64,000 nt of DNA. Origin: Acrocarpospora pleiomorpha (GTDB lineage: Bacteria > Actinomycetota > Actinomycetes > Streptosporangiales > Streptosporangiaceae). The notes under the pieces are model-generated. The model made no database searches and was not told where the DNA came from. It saw nothing but the letters and a program-made list of their open reading frames with translations. Positions 1 to 9,111 of this stretch are shown in pieces (position 1 is the stretch's first letter; each line of letters begins with the position of its first letter). A program made the translations under genes and the position numbers. Location of the stretch: positions 186,001 through 250,000 of the forward strand of contig NZ_BLAF01000007.1 in NCBI RefSeq assembly GCF_009687885.1. The letters are read 5' to 3'.

Positions 1-10
1 GGCTACGCGC

Positions 11-670
11 ATGGCATCCGGCTCTCCCCCGCGCCTTCGGCGTGACGCCCAGCGCAACTACGACGCGCTGGTGGCCGCGGCGCGCGAAGCGTTCGCCGAG
101 CATGGGCTGGAAGCCTCCCTGGAGCAGGTGGCCAAGAGAGCCGGGGTCGCCATCGGCACGCTTTATCGGCATTTCCCGACCCGGGGGCACCTGGTCAGCG
201 CGATCTTCTCCGAGAAACTCCAGGCCTCTGTCGCCGCCGCGGAACAGGCGCTCGCCATGAAGGACACCTGGGCCGCGTTCTGCATGCTGCTGGAGAGGTT
301 GTGTGAGCTGCAGGCGGACGACCGCGGCTTCAACGACCTCACCTCCGCCGGTCCGTACGCGATCGACGGCGTCACCTGCATGCAGGACCGCGTACGCGAC
401 CTGGGGACACAGCTCCTCCAGCGCGGGCAGCGGGAGAAGGTCATCCGCCCCGATCTCACCCCCGAGGACCTGCACCTGCTGATCTGGTCGCAGAGCCGGA
501 TCATGGAGGCCACCAGCGGCATCGCCCCCCACGCGTGGCGGCGCCACCTGCACCTGCTGATCGACGCCTACCGTGCCGACCGCGCCCACCCGATCCCGGA
601 GGCTCCGCTCACCCCGCAGCAGCTGAGCCGTGCCATGGCCCGCCTCTGCGATCCGGCCCGGCGCCAATAA
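11..670 (+). CDS. TetR/AcrR family transcriptional regulator
   Basis: A 219-residue one-component repressor. The N-terminal helix-turn-helix spans roughly residues 14-60 and contains the recognition-helix motif VAIGTLYRHFPTRGHL. The C-terminal ligand domain resembles the SbtR-like group (TetR_C_33 type) seen in actinomycetes. It lies 54 bases upstream of a co-directional NAD(P)-binding reductase, which is a likely target by position only. Only ten bases precede the start in this window, so its promoter and operator are not visible. The ligand cannot be predicted. Confidence 0.9.
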   Translation: MASGSPPRLRRDAQRNYDALVAAAREAFAEHGLEASLEQVAKRAGVAIGTLYRHFPTRGHLVSAIFSEKLQASVAAAEQALAMKDTWAAFCMLLERLCELQADDRGFNDLTSAGPYAIDGVTCMQDRVRDLGTQLLQRGQREKVIRPDLTPEDLHLLIWSQSRIMEATSGIAPHAWRRHLHLLIDAYRADRAHPIPEAPLTPQQLSRAMARLCDPARRQ

Positions 671-724
671 GCCCCCCCGTGACCGGGTGGAATCGATTCG
701 GGGAGTGTGGGTGTTGCAGCGGGC

Positions 725-1351
725 ATGGTCATTGGATTCATTGGCAGTGGAAACATCGGCGGGACCGTGGCGCGGCTGGCGGTGAACGCTGGGCACTCGG
801 TGGTGCTGAGTAACTCTCGCGGGCCGGAGACGCTCGCTGACCTGGTGGCCGAGCTCGGTCCGAATGCGCGGGCGGCCACTGCGGAGGAGGCGGGGAGGGC
901 CGGGGACATCGTGGTTGTGAGCGTCCCGTTCGGGGTTCACACGAAGGTGCCGGTCGAGCCGCTGGCGGGGAAGATCGTCATCGACACCAACAACTACTAC
1001 CACGAGCGTGACGGCCGTTACCCGGATATCGACGAGGGCCGTCAGACCGACAGCGGGGCGCTCGCCGATCACCTGGGGACGGCTCGCGTGGTCAAGGCGT
1101 TCAACACCATCTACTACGTCGACCTGGGTGAGCACGGTCTTCCCGCGGGTGATCCCGCGCGCAGGGCGTTGCCGATCGCGGGCGACGATCTGGACGCGAA
1201 GCGCGTCGTGGCGGAGCTGCTCGATGAGTTCGGCTTCGACGCGGTCGACGCGGGGGCGCTCGCGGAGGGGTGGCGCTTCCAGCGTGACAAGCCCGCCTAC
1301 GGCCCCCGGCTCACGGCGAGTGAGCTCCGGGAAGCGCTCGCCAAGGCGTGA
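725..1351 (+). CDS. NADPH-dependent F420-reductase-like oxidoreductase
   Basis: A 208-residue Rossmann protein. The first residues form the dinucleotide-binding glycine motif (MVIGFIGSGNIGGTVARLA). It is followed by an SNSRGPE segment, the phosphate-recognition position that favours NADP in this family. The family (COG2085) includes F420H2:NADP oxidoreductase and related small dehydrogenases. I chose the ATG at 725 because the glycine motif begins immediately after it; an in-frame GTG at 707 would add six residues. The true substrate is unknown. The gene ends in a short tandem repeat and a strong bidirectional terminator shared with the convergent allophanate hydrolase gene. Confidence 0.8.
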   Translation: MVIGFIGSGNIGGTVARLAVNAGHSVVLSNSRGPETLADLVAELGPNARAATAEEAGRAGDIVVVSVPFGVHTKVPVEPLAGKIVIDTNNYYHERDGRYPDIDEGRQTDSGALADHLGTARVVKAFNTIYYVDLGEHGLPAGDPARRALPIAGDDLDAKRVVAELLDEFGFDAVDAGALAEGWRFQRDKPAYGPRLTASELREALAKA

Positions 1352-1441
1352 TCTCGCGGGTGACGCGGTGGCGAGCCTCAGGAGGGCAGGCTCGCCAAGG
1401 CGTGCTCGCGGGTGACGCGCGGTGGCGAGCCTCAGGGGGCA
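1336..1441. repeat. Tandem duplication of the gene 3' end, about 53 bp unit
   Basis: The 15 bases GCTCGCCAAGGCGTG at 1336-1350, including the stop codon of the upstream gene, recur at 1390-1404. They are followed in both copies by the same GCGGGTGACGCG and GCGAGCCTCAGG blocks. The unit is about 53 bp in two copies. The second copy forms the left arm of the long hairpin that follows. Confidence 0.8.
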
Positions 1442-1466
1442 GGCTCGGCACCGCGCGTCACCCGCG
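1407..1466. terminator. Long bidirectional hairpin terminator
   Basis: Arms at 1407-1432 and 1441-1466 pair over 26 bases with a single mismatch and an 8-base loop. The hairpin sits exactly between two convergent stop codons (1351 and 1467). No long T tract flanks it, which is common for high-GC actinomycete terminators. It should block read-through in both directions. Confidence 0.8.
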
Positions 1467-3263
1467 TCACGCGCTTCCCCGGCTGTCCAGGTACGCGGGC
1501 CAGCTGCCGAACTCGGTGATGTCCTTGGCGTCGGCGGCGGCGTAGGACTCGCAGAGGAAGCCGTACACCTGGCTGCCGTCGAGGAGTTCGATCGTGCCGA
1601 GGCCGAGGGGGGCCGGGATCTGGACGAGGAGGCGGCCGAGGGCTTCGGGGGTGAGGTGGTGGAGTTCCACTTCGATGGATTCGCCGCCGAGCATGCGCGT
1701 CATGCCGGGGCGGTCGCCGAGGTCGAAGAGCCGGTAGAGGGGAGCGGTGCCGGCCAGGCCCTGCCGGCGTGCGCCCAGGGCGGCGAGCTGGGGGTGTAGC
1801 GGCTGCCCGGTCCGGTGGGCCCCGACGACCGCCAAGGTGGCTGCCTCCCGCATCCGCGGCGGCGTCGTGTCTTCCAGGGGGTCCCGGGTGGCGCCGGTCA
1901 TCCCGCCGGTGGCGTGGTGGAAGGCGCGGGCCAGATCGGCGAGCAGGGCGTCGGAGCCGGAAGGGCCCAGCAGGGTGAGCCCGTGCGGCCTGCCGGTGGC
2001 GGTCATTCCGGCCGGTACGGCTATCGCCGCCAGATCCAGCAGATTGGCGAACGTGCTGTAGTGGCCGAGCGCCGAGTTGCGCCGGATCGGGTCGGCGGCC
2101 ATCTCGGCGAGGGTGAACGTGGTCGGCACGGACGGAACCGCGAGCACGTCGATGTCCGCCCAGGTGGCGGCCGTCTCGGCGTGCAGCTCGGCGAGCCGCC
2201 GCAGGCCGCGGAAGACGTCGGCTCCGGTGATGTCCCAGCCTCGGGCCAGCACGTCACGGGTGACCGGATGAACGTCATCGGGATGCCCGGCCACGAAGTC
2301 CCCGATCCCGGCGAGCCGTTCCGCCAGCCAGGGTCCCTCGTAAAGCAGGCGTCCCGCCGCGAGGAACGGCGCGAAGTCGACGGCGACGATCTCGTGCCGG
2401 AGCGCGGCCAACGAGGCCACCGCTTCGCCGAATCCCGCCCGCGCCGCCTCGTCCCCGAAGAACTCGGGGAGTTCCGGCACGCCCACCCGCAGTCCCCCGT
2501 TCCCCTCCACGGGGGCGTTCCGCCGGGCCTGTCCCGCCGCCGGCGATCCCCCGGCGCCCTCTCGCCGAACGTGTTCCGCCGCCCCGGCCACGGCGAACCC
2601 GGAATCGGACATGATGCCGACGGCGGTGGCGGCATCAGGGGCGGACAGCGCGAAAACGCTGGCGCAGTCGAGGGAGGCGCAGGCGGGGACCAGGCCGGTG
2701 GTGGGCACCAGGCCGCGGGAGGGCTTCAGCCCGACGACGCCGGTGAGCGCGGCGGGCACCCGGCCGGAGCCGGCGGTGTCGGTGCCGATCGCGAAGCTGA
2801 CCAGTCCCGCGCTGACCGCCACCGCCGAACCCGAGCTGGAGCCCCCGGAGATGAGCCCCGGCACGAGCGGCGACTCGCACGCGCCGTACGGGCTGCGCGT
2901 GCCCGACAGCCCGGTGGCGAACTGGTCCAGGTTGGTCTTGCCGATCAGCAGCGCGCCCGCCGCTAGCAGGCGTTCGACCAGCGGAGCCGTACGATCCGGG
3001 ACGTAGGCGAAGGCGGGGCAGGCGGCGGTCGTGGGCATCCCGGCGACGTCGATGTTGTCCTTGACCGCGAACGGCACGCCGGAGAGGGGACCGGGGCGAA
3101 TCTCGGCGAGCACGTCCTCGATCGGGCGCAGAGTGATCCACACGCCGTCGTCGCCGCGCGCGCGGATCCGCCGGTAGACCTCCCCGACCACGTCGGCGGG
3201 GGTGAACTCCCCCGCCGCGTAGCCGCGCGCGAGCGCCCCGAGCTGCAGGCTGCCGACCGTCAT
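1467..3263 (-). CDS. atzF: Allophanate hydrolase (AtzF type)
   Basis: A 598-residue amidase-signature enzyme expected to hydrolyse allophanate to ammonia and carbon dioxide, the last step of biuret, cyanurate and urea-amidolyase type pathways. The catalytic triad is visible: Lys68 in AVKDNID, cis-Ser142 in GGSSSGS and nucleophile Ser166 in TDTAGSGR. After the amidase domain (about 1-440) comes the small C-terminal domain typical of AtzF/DUR1,2 ([15 protein letters not shown] to the end), which raises specificity for allophanate over general amides. The ATG at 3263 overlaps the preceding isochorismatase-family stop by four bases (ATGA), so translation is probably coupled. A longer upstream reading in this frame runs antisense-like through the neighbour and was rejected. 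Confidence 0.85.
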   Translation of the reverse strand: MTVGSLQLGALARGYAAGEFTPADVVGEVYRRIRARGDDGVWITLRPIEDVLAEIRPGPLSGVPFAVKDNIDVAGMPTTAACPAFAYVPDRTAPLVERLLAAGALLIGKTNLDQFATGLSGTRSPYGACESPLVPGLISGGSSSGSAVAVSAGLVSFAIGTDTAGSGRVPAALTGVVGLKPSRGLVPTTGLVPACASLDCASVFALSAPDAATAVGIMSDSGFAVAGAAEHVRREGAGGSPAAGQARRNAPVEGNGGLRVGVPELPEFFGDEAARAGFGEAVASLAALRHEIVAVDFAPFLAAGRLLYEGPWLAERLAGIGDFVAGHPDDVHPVTRDVLARGWDITGADVFRGLRRLAELHAETAATWADIDVLAVPSVPTTFTLAEMAADPIRRNSALGHYSTFANLLDLAAIAVPAGMTATGRPHGLTLLGPSGSDALLADLARAFHHATGGMTGATRDPLEDTTPPRMREAATLAVVGAHRTGQPLHPQLAALGARRQGLAGTAPLYRLFDLGDRPGMTRMLGGESIEVELHHLTPEALGRLLVQIPAPLGLGTIELLDGSQVYGFLCESYAAADAKDITEFGSWPAYLDSRGSA

Positions 3264-3943
3264 CCGAGCGTACGCAGGAGCGCGGAGGACGGGGCGATGG
3301 CGCCGAACACGCCGCCCTGCATGGTGACCATCTTCAGGGCGGCCTCGTAGTTGCCCTTGTCGGTGGCGCCGGTGCAGTCGGTCAGCAGCAGGCATTCGTA
3401 GCCCCGGTCGTTGGCCTCCCGCATGGTGGTGTGCACGCACACGTCGGTGGTGATCCCGGTCAGGATCAGGTGGGTGATCCCGCGCGTGCGCAGCAGCAGG
3501 TCCAGGTCGGTGGCGTAGAACGCGCCCTTGCCGGGTTTGTCGATGATCGGCTCGCCCTCGCGTGGCGCCACCTCGGGGACGATCTCCCAGCCGGGCTGGC
3601 CCCGGACCAGGATCCGCCCGCACGGGCCCGCGTCGCCGATGCCCGCGCCGATCCGCCGCGAGCGCCACAGCTTGTTGGGCGGGCAGTCGGACAGGTCGGG
3701 GCGGTGCCCCTCCCGGGTGTGGATCACCAGCAGCCCGTGTTCCCTGGCCGCCGCCAGCACGGCCGCCGTGGGCTCCAGGCCCGCCCGGGTGAGCGACAGG
3801 TCGTAACCCATCATGTCGACGTATCCACCGGGCCCGCAGAAGTCGACCTGCCAGTCGATGCAGATCACCGCCGTGGTGGCGGAGTCGAGCTGCCCGTCGA
3901 AGGGCCACGCGTACGGCTCAGCGTCTATAGCCTGATATTTCAT
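3260..3943 (-). CDS. biuH: Biuret-hydrolase-like isochorismatase-family amidohydrolase
   Basis: A 227-residue cysteine hydrolase of the isochorismatase fold. Catalytic residues are in place: Asp30 (ICIDWQVDF), Lys136 ([10 protein letters not shown], with Lys139 as alternative) and Cys169 ([17 protein letters not shown]). The family includes biuret hydrolase, ureidoacrylate hydrolase (RutB), carbamoylsarcosine amidase and nicotinamidase. Immediate coupling to an allophanate hydrolase makes biuret to allophanate plus ammonia the most likely reaction; that assignment is inference from context. The ATG at 3943 was chosen because the conserved N terminus ([15 protein letters not shown]) begins there. 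The start overlaps the stop of the upstream degenerate paralogue (ATGA). Confidence 0.8.
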   Translation of the reverse strand: MKYQAIDAEPYAWPFDGQLDSATTAVICIDWQVDFCGPGGYVDMMGYDLSLTRAGLEPTAAVLAAAREHGLLVIHTREGHRPDLSDCPPNKLWRSRRIGAGIGDAGPCGRILVRGQPGWEIVPEVAPREGEPIIDKPGKGAFYATDLDLLLRTRGITHLILTGITTDVCVHTTMREANDRGYECLLLTDCTGATDKGNYEAALKMVTMQGGVFGAIAPSSALLRTLG

Positions 3944-4488
3944 GATCGCTCCATCAGAGTGGCGACGGCCGAGCGGGAGCCGACGGCGCCGAAGATGCCG
4001 CCGGACATCTCGATCGTGGACAGGGCGCCCTGGCGCAGGTCCGGGGCGGCGGAGCCGCATGCGTCCTCGACCAGCAGGCACTCGTAGCCGCGGTCGTTGG
4101 CGGCCCGCATGGTCGAGTGCACGCCGAGCTCCAGGCAGCAGCCCGCGAGCAGCAGCAGGTCACGCCCCGCCGCCCGGAGCACGGAGTCCAGGTCGCTGCC
4201 GTGGAAGCCGTCCCAGCCCGCCGCGTGCACAACCTGGTCGGGCCGGCGCGGCGGCGCCTCGGCGGGCGGGGCGGGCGGCCAGCCGGGCGGGCGGACCCGC
4301 ACCGAGATGATCAGCCCGCCCGCCCCCCGCACCTGGCCGGCCAGGACCTCGACCGGGTGACCGGGGTCGACCACCTGACCCCGGTCGGCCGGATGCGGGC
4401 AGGCCACCGCCAGCAGCGCCAGCCGTACCGGATCGAAACGGCCGTGCCAGGGCCAGGGGTAGGGAGTCGTACCAGGGACGGTCGTCAT
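3940..4488 (-). CDS. Degenerate isochorismatase-fold protein (probable pseudoenzyme)
   Basis: A 182-residue paralogue of the adjacent biuret-hydrolase-like enzyme. The C-terminal half aligns well ([17 protein letters not shown] against [17 protein letters not shown], and MSGGIFGA against MQGGVFGA). All three catalytic positions are lost: the Asp of the IDWQ motif falls in [11 protein letters not shown], no Lys is present in the segment before FHGSDLDSV, and the Cys is Gly in LELGVHSTM. It is about 45 residues shorter because the middle loop is missing. The frame is open and both ends keep ATGA coupling with neighbours, so it looks selected rather than decayed. A structural or regulatory partner of the active enzyme is plausible. 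Confidence 0.75.
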   Translation of the reverse strand: MTTVPGTTPYPWPWHGRFDPVRLALLAVACPHPADRGQVVDPGHPVEVLAGQVRGAGGLIISVRVRPPGWPPAPPAEAPPRRPDQVVHAAGWDGFHGSDLDSVLRAAGRDLLLLAGCCLELGVHSTMRAANDRGYECLLVEDACGSAAPDLRQGALSTIEMSGGIFGAVGSRSAVATLMERS

Positions 4489-5630
4489 GACTTCGGCAGC
4501 GAGCCGACCACGCCGGCCACGAAGTAGTCGATCTTCTCGATGGTGGTGTAGTCGGGCACCGTGCCCTCGGGGATGCGTACCTTGCCCTCCTGGTCCTTGA
4601 TCGGACCGGCGAACGGGGAGCTCGTCTTCAGCAGCTCGCGGGCCTTGTCGATCTCGGCCTTGGTGGCGTCGTCCACGAGCGGGCCGTACGGCGACTGGAC
4701 GAAGGGGTTCTCGCCGGTGCGGTAACCGACCCGGAAGTTGTCGTTGTACTTCGACCCGGTGAAGCCCCCGCCGAGGGCGGTCTTCACGATGTCGGTGTAG
4801 AGCGGGCCCCAGTTCCACTGCGAGCCGGTCAGCCAGCCCTTGGGCGCGATCGCGGAGGCGTCGGCGTGGTAGCCGACCGTGAACTTGCCGGCCGCCTCGG
4901 TGGCCTTGATCACGGTGGCGGTGCAGTCCTGGTGCTGGGTGATGACGTCGACGCCCTGCTTGAGGAGGTTCGCGGCGGCTTCGGCCTGCTTGCCCGGGTC
5001 ACACCAGGACGAGGTGCTGACGGTGAACGTCTGCGCGTCCGGGTTGACCGACTGGGCGCCGAGTTCGAAGGCGTTGATGTTGTCGATGGTCTGGGTGATC
5101 GGGAAGGCGTAGACGTACCCGAGCTTGCCGGTCTTGGTGGCCTTCCCGGCGGCGATCCCGGCCAGGTACACCGGCTCGTACACGGTGCCGAAGAAGGTGC
5201 CCGCGTTCGGCGGGACCGCCGCGGTGATGAGGTTGCCCTGCTGCACGACGGCGACGTCGGGGTGCTCGGCGGCGACCTTCATCGCGGCGTCCAGGTGCCC
5301 GTACGAGGTGGCGAAGATGATTTTGGCGCCCTTGGCGATCATCGAGTTCATCACCCGGGCGGCGTTGTCGTCCTCGGGCACGTTCTCCGCGGTGATCACC
5401 TCCAGGTTGGGGAACGCCTTGGCCACCTCCTGGCTGCCCTGGTAGGCGGCCTGGTTGTAGCCGAAGTCGTCCTTGGGCCCGACGAAGATGAACCCGACGG
5501 CGGCCGAGTCCTTGCCCGGCGGGGTGCTCCCGGTCGTCGACGTGGTGACGGTGCCGGTGGTGTTCGCGGAGCAGGCGATGAGCGGGAGGGTGAGCAGGAC
5601 GGCCAGCGTGGTGAGTTTGCGCATCAGCAT
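4485..5630 (-). CDS. BMP-family ABC transporter substrate-binding lipoprotein
   Basis: A 381-residue extracellular solute-binding protein of the BmpA/Med/PnrA class, which usually binds nucleosides or other N-heterocycles. The signal peptide ends in the lipobox LIAC, giving a lipid-anchored Cys20, followed by a Thr/Ser-rich linker. Family segments include AAVGFIFVGPKDDFGYN and FATSYGHLDAAMKVAAEHP. An ATG at 5624 (MRKL) is an equally good start. It is followed by the degenerate isochorismatase with an ATGA overlap and preceded by two permeases and an ATPase. With biuret and allophanate hydrolases in the same operon, the imported ligand is probably a small urea-like or triazine-like nitrogen compound (inference). 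Confidence 0.88.
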   Translation of the reverse strand: MLMRKLTTLAVLLTLPLIACSANTTGTVTTSTTGSTPPGKDSAAVGFIFVGPKDDFGYNQAAYQGSQEVAKAFPNLEVITAENVPEDDNAARVMNSMIAKGAKIIFATSYGHLDAAMKVAAEHPDVAVVQQGNLITAAVPPNAGTFFGTVYEPVYLAGIAAGKATKTGKLGYVYAFPITQTIDNINAFELGAQSVNPDAQTFTVSTSSWCDPGKQAEAAANLLKQGVDVITQHQDCTATVIKATEAAGKFTVGYHADASAIAPKGWLTGSQWNWGPLYTDIVKTALGGGFTGSKYNDNFRVGYRTGENPFVQSPYGPLVDDATKAEIDKARELLKTSSPFAGPIKDQEGKVRIPEGTVPDYTTIEKIDYFVAGVVGSLPKS

Positions 5631-5642
5631 GAGGTTTGTCTC

Positions 5643-6548
5643 CTAGGTGAACACGCGGCGCAGTTCCTCGGGCGCGGCACGCAGGGTGCGGCGGCCGAGG
5701 ATCGCCAGGATCGCGAGGGTGATCAGGAAGGGCAGCGCGTCGAGGGCGAACTGGTTGAGCGACTCGCCCCGGGCCTGCAGCGCCGGGGCGAGCGCGAGAG
5801 CCGCGCCGAACAGGTACGACCCCGCCATCACCCACAGGGGACGCCAGGCGGCGAAGATGACCAGGGCGACGGCGATGAAGCCCCGCCCGGCGGTCATGCC
5901 CTCGAACCAGGCGTGCGCGTACGCGGTGGCGAGCTGGGCTCCCCCGATCCCGGCCAGCGCGCCGCCCGCCACGACGGCGGCGCCCCGGATGAGTCCCGGC
6001 CGGTAACCATGGACGTGCAGGACATCCGCGCGCTCCCCCGCCGTGCGCAGCAGCAGCCCGCCCCGGGTCGACCGCAGCCACCACCACAGCAGCGGGGCCG
6101 CGGCGAACGACAGGTAGGTGACCGGGTCGTGCTGGAAGAGGATCTCGCCGAGCACCGGCAGGTCGGCCAGGAGCGGCACCGGCACCGGGTCGAATCCGGG
6201 CGCGGCCCGGCCCACGTAGGCCGCGCCGAACAGCGAGGTCAGGCCCAGGCCGAGGAACATGACGGTCAGGCCGGTGGCGAACTGGTCGGATCGCCGCCAG
6301 ACGACCATCACCGCGTGCACCAGGGCGAGCAGCCCGCCCGCGAGCGCCCCGGCGACCAGGCCTGCCCAGGGGCTGCCGGTCTCGGCCGCCAGCGCGTATC
6401 CGCCGAGGGCGCCCACCAGCATGGAGCCTTCGGTGCCCAGGTTGACCACGCCGGCGCGCTCGGCGATCGTCTCCCCCAGCGCGGCGAACATGATCGCCGT
6501 GCCGCCCCGGACGGCGCCGGTGAGAACATCCACGACCAGGTCACTCAT
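5643..6548 (-). CDS. ABC transporter permease (BMP/ribose type), second subunit
   Basis: A 301-residue polytopic membrane protein, the YufQ/NupQ-like permease that partners BMP-type binding proteins. The conserved cytoplasmic-gate segment near the N terminus (TIAERAGVVNLGTEGSMLVGA) and several hydrophobic helices are evident. The ATG at 6548 overlaps the stop of the other permease gene by four bases. It ends 12 bases before the binding-protein start. Confidence 0.88.
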   Translation of the reverse strand: MSDLVVDVLTGAVRGGTAIMFAALGETIAERAGVVNLGTEGSMLVGALGGYALAAETGSPWAGLVAGALAGGLLALVHAVMVVWRRSDQFATGLTVMFLGLGLTSLFGAAYVGRAAPGFDPVPVPLLADLPVLGEILFQHDPVTYLSFAAAPLLWWWLRSTRGGLLLRTAGERADVLHVHGYRPGLIRGAAVVAGGALAGIGGAQLATAYAHAWFEGMTAGRGFIAVALVIFAAWRPLWVMAGSYLFGAALALAPALQARGESLNQFALDALPFLITLAILAILGRRTLRAAPEELRRVFT

Positions 6549-7597
6549 GACGGGCTCCTCTTGGCGGTCCAGCCGAGCACGGCGAGCAGGATCAGGGCCA
6601 TCAGCACGTTGACGGTGGCGGCGGGCAGGCCGCTGTCGAGCTGGAGGCTGTCGCCGCCGACGGTGATCGCGGCGAGCATGAACGCGGCGGCCACGGCGGG
6701 CAGCGGGTTGTGCCGGGCGAGCCAGGCGGCCAGGAAGGCGATGTAGCCGATGTTGGTGGTCAGTCCCGGCCGGAGCTTGAACTCGATGCCGGCCAGGTGG
6801 ATCACGCCCGCCAGACCGGCCAGCGCCCCGCCCAGCAGCATCGCGGTCAGCAGCAGCCGGGCCACCGGCAGCCCCGCCCGGCGGGCGGCCTCCGGGTTGC
6901 CGCCGGTGACCGCGAGCCGGAAGCCGAACGCGGTGTGCCGCAGGGTGAGCCAGACCGCGGCGGCGGCCAGCAACGCGAGGATGATCCCGGCGTGCACGGC
7001 CGTGCCGCCCAGCAGCGGCAGCCGCTGCTCGATCGCGAGCGGCGGGGTCGCGGGCTGGCCCGAGCCGTTGGCGTCCTTCCACGGCTCGTAGATGAGGTAG
7101 AGCATCACGTCGAGGGCGACGTAGTTGAGCAGCAGGGTGGTGACGGCCTCGTTGACGCCCACGGTCACCCGCAGCGCGACCGCGAGCCCGGCCCACAGCG
7201 CCCCGCCCAGCGCGCCCGCGACCAGCATGAGCGGCAGCGCCGCCGGCCCTGAGACGACCAGCCCGACGCCGGCCCCGGCCACGGCGCCGATGATCACCTG
7301 CCCCTCGCCGCCGACGTTGGCCAGGCCCGCCCGGGCGGGCAGGACCACGGCCATCGCGGCCAGGACGAACGGCGCGGCCTTGATCACGATCTGTTCGAGG
7401 CTCGCCCCGGTGGTCATCGAGACCACCATGTCGCCGAGCGTGGCGAGCGGGTCGGCGCCCTTGGCCAGGAGCAGGACGCTGAAGATCGCGATCGCCCCGG
7501 CCAGCGCCCCGGCCCAGCGGCCGGCCGCCGCCGCGAAACCCGATCCGGGCGAGACGAGGGGCGAAGTGACCGGGGTCGGCGTGAGCTGCGTGGTCAT
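6545..7597 (-). CDS. ABC transporter permease (BMP/ribose type), first subunit
   Basis: A 350-residue polytopic membrane protein of the YufP/NupP type. It has the conserved LPARAGLANVGGEGQVIIG segment at about residues 105-125, matching the gate motif of the partner permease, and hydrophobic helices throughout. The ATG at 7597 shares one base with the stop of the ATPase gene (TGATG). The two permeases would form a heterodimeric channel. Confidence 0.88.
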   Translation of the reverse strand: MTTQLTPTPVTSPLVSPGSGFAAAAGRWAGALAGAIAIFSVLLLAKGADPLATLGDMVVSMTTGASLEQIVIKAAPFVLAAMAVVLPARAGLANVGGEGQVIIGAVAGAGVGLVVSGPAALPLMLVAGALGGALWAGLAVALRVTVGVNEAVTTLLLNYVALDVMLYLIYEPWKDANGSGQPATPPLAIEQRLPLLGGTAVHAGIILALLAAAAVWLTLRHTAFGFRLAVTGGNPEAARRAGLPVARLLLTAMLLGGALAGLAGVIHLAGIEFKLRPGLTTNIGYIAFLAAWLARHNPLPAVAAAFMLAAITVGGDSLQLDSGLPAATVNVLMALILLAVLGWTAKRSPS

Positions 7598-9111
7598 CAG
7601 GCACCTCCGAGCATCAGGCGGCCGATCTCCTGGCGGTCGGCGCCGCGGGCCGGCACGATCCCGGCCAGGTGGCCGTCGTGCATCACCGCGATCCGGTCGC
7701 TGATCGCGATGAGCTCGTCCAGGTCCTCGGAGACGACGAGCACGGCGGCGCCCGCGTTGCGGCGTTCCAGGAGGAGCTCCTGGGTGCGCCGGGTGGTGGC
7801 GATGTCGAGGCCGCGGCTCGGATAGGCCGCGACCACCAGCACGCTGTCGCCCCGGCCGAGCGCCCGGGTGAGCATGACGCGCTGCACGTTGCCGCCCGAC
7901 AGCTCGGCGACCCGGCGGTGCCCGGCGGCCATCTGCAGGCCGACCCGGGAGTCCAGCTCGGCGGTGGTCTTCCGCACCGCGGCCCAGTCCACGTTCGCGC
8001 GGCGGCGCGGCACCGCCGGCAGGCCGAGCGCCACGTGCTCGACGATCGTCAGGCCGGGCACGACCGCGTCGGCCAGCGGATCCTCGGGCACGTCGCAGAC
8101 CCCGCGGCCCAGCGCCTGCCGCGGGCCCGTCACCTCGGCCCCGGCCACGGTGACCGAGCCGGCGGAGGCCGGGCGCAGCCCGCACGCCACCTCGCACAGC
8201 TCTCGCTGCCCGCTCCCGGCCACCCCCGCGACCCCGACGAGCTCGCCGGGCCGCACCTCCAGGCTCACGTCCTTGAGCCGCCGCACGCCGCTCGCGCCGA
8301 AGGCGCTCACGCCGCGCATGGCCAGCACGGGCTCGGCCTCGTATGGCGGCTCGGGCCGATCGGCGGGCAGGCTGGGTACGGCCCTGCCGACCATGGCCTC
8401 CACCAGCTCCGGGTCGGTGTAGTCGCCGGGATCGACGCCGCCGAGGATGACCCGGCCGCCGCGCAGCACGGTCACCCGGTCGGCGATCGCGCGCACCTCG
8501 TTGAGCTTGTGCGTGACGATCACCACGCCGTACCCGGCGGCCCGCAGCCGCTCGACCACGTCGAACAGCGCGGTGACCTCCTGGGGCGCCAGCACGCTGG
8601 TCGGCTCGTCCAGGATGACGATGCGCGAGCCGGTCATCAGCACCTTGAGGATCTCGGCGCGCTGCCGCTCCCCGATCGACAGGTGCGCCACCCGGGCCTG
8701 CGGGTCGACGGCGAGGCCGTGCTCGGCCGCCGCCTCGGCGATCATGCGGGCCTTCACGCCGCGCACGGCCAGGGCGACGTTCTCGGTCACGGTCAGCGCC
8801 GGGACCAGCCGCAGGTCCTGGAAGACCATGCCGATCCCGAGGGAGCGGGCCTGCGCCGGGGAGCCGACGGTGACCGGCGACCCCTCGACGGAGATGTCGC
8901 CGGCGTCGGGGCGGTGCACGCCGTACACGAGTTTGAGCAGGGTGCTCTTGCCCGCGCCGTTCTCGCCGACGAGGGCGTGCACCTCGCCGGGCCGTACGTC
9001 GAAGTCGACCCCGTCGTTCGCGAGCACCTCGCCGAACCGGCGGGTCAGGCCTCGGACGGCGAGGAGTGGTATGTCAGTCTTGGCCCCGGTTCGCGGGTCG
9101 GTCAAAGTCAT
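7597..9111 (-). CDS. ABC transporter ATPase with two nucleotide-binding domains
   Basis: A 504-residue duplicated ATPase of the ribose/BMP import class. The first domain has Walker [10 protein letters not shown], the signature [13 protein letters not shown] and the Walker B segment [10 protein letters not shown]. The second domain has the divergent Walker [10 protein letters not shown] usual for this class and the signature [15 protein letters not shown]. It energises the two downstream permeases. The start ATG at 9111 lies inside the 3' end of the GntR regulator gene (38-base overlap), so regulator and transporter are probably co-transcribed. Confidence 0.9.
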   Translation of the reverse strand: MTLTDPRTGAKTDIPLLAVRGLTRRFGEVLANDGVDFDVRPGEVHALVGENGAGKSTLLKLVYGVHRPDAGDISVEGSPVTVGSPAQARSLGIGMVFQDLRLVPALTVTENVALAVRGVKARMIAEAAAEHGLAVDPQARVAHLSIGERQRAEILKVLMTGSRIVILDEPTSVLAPQEVTALFDVVERLRAAGYGVVIVTHKLNEVRAIADRVTVLRGGRVILGGVDPGDYTDPELVEAMVGRAVPSLPADRPEPPYEAEPVLAMRGVSAFGASGVRRLKDVSLEVRPGELVGVAGVAGSGQRELCEVACGLRPASAGSVTVAGAEVTGPRQALGRGVCDVPEDPLADAVVPGLTIVEHVALGLPAVPRRRANVDWAAVRKTTAELDSRVGLQMAAGHRRVAELSGGNVQRVMLTRALGRGDSVLVVAAYPSRGLDIATTRRTQELLLERRNAGAAVLVVSEDLDELIAISDRIAVMHDGHLAGIVPARGADRQEIGRLMLGGA

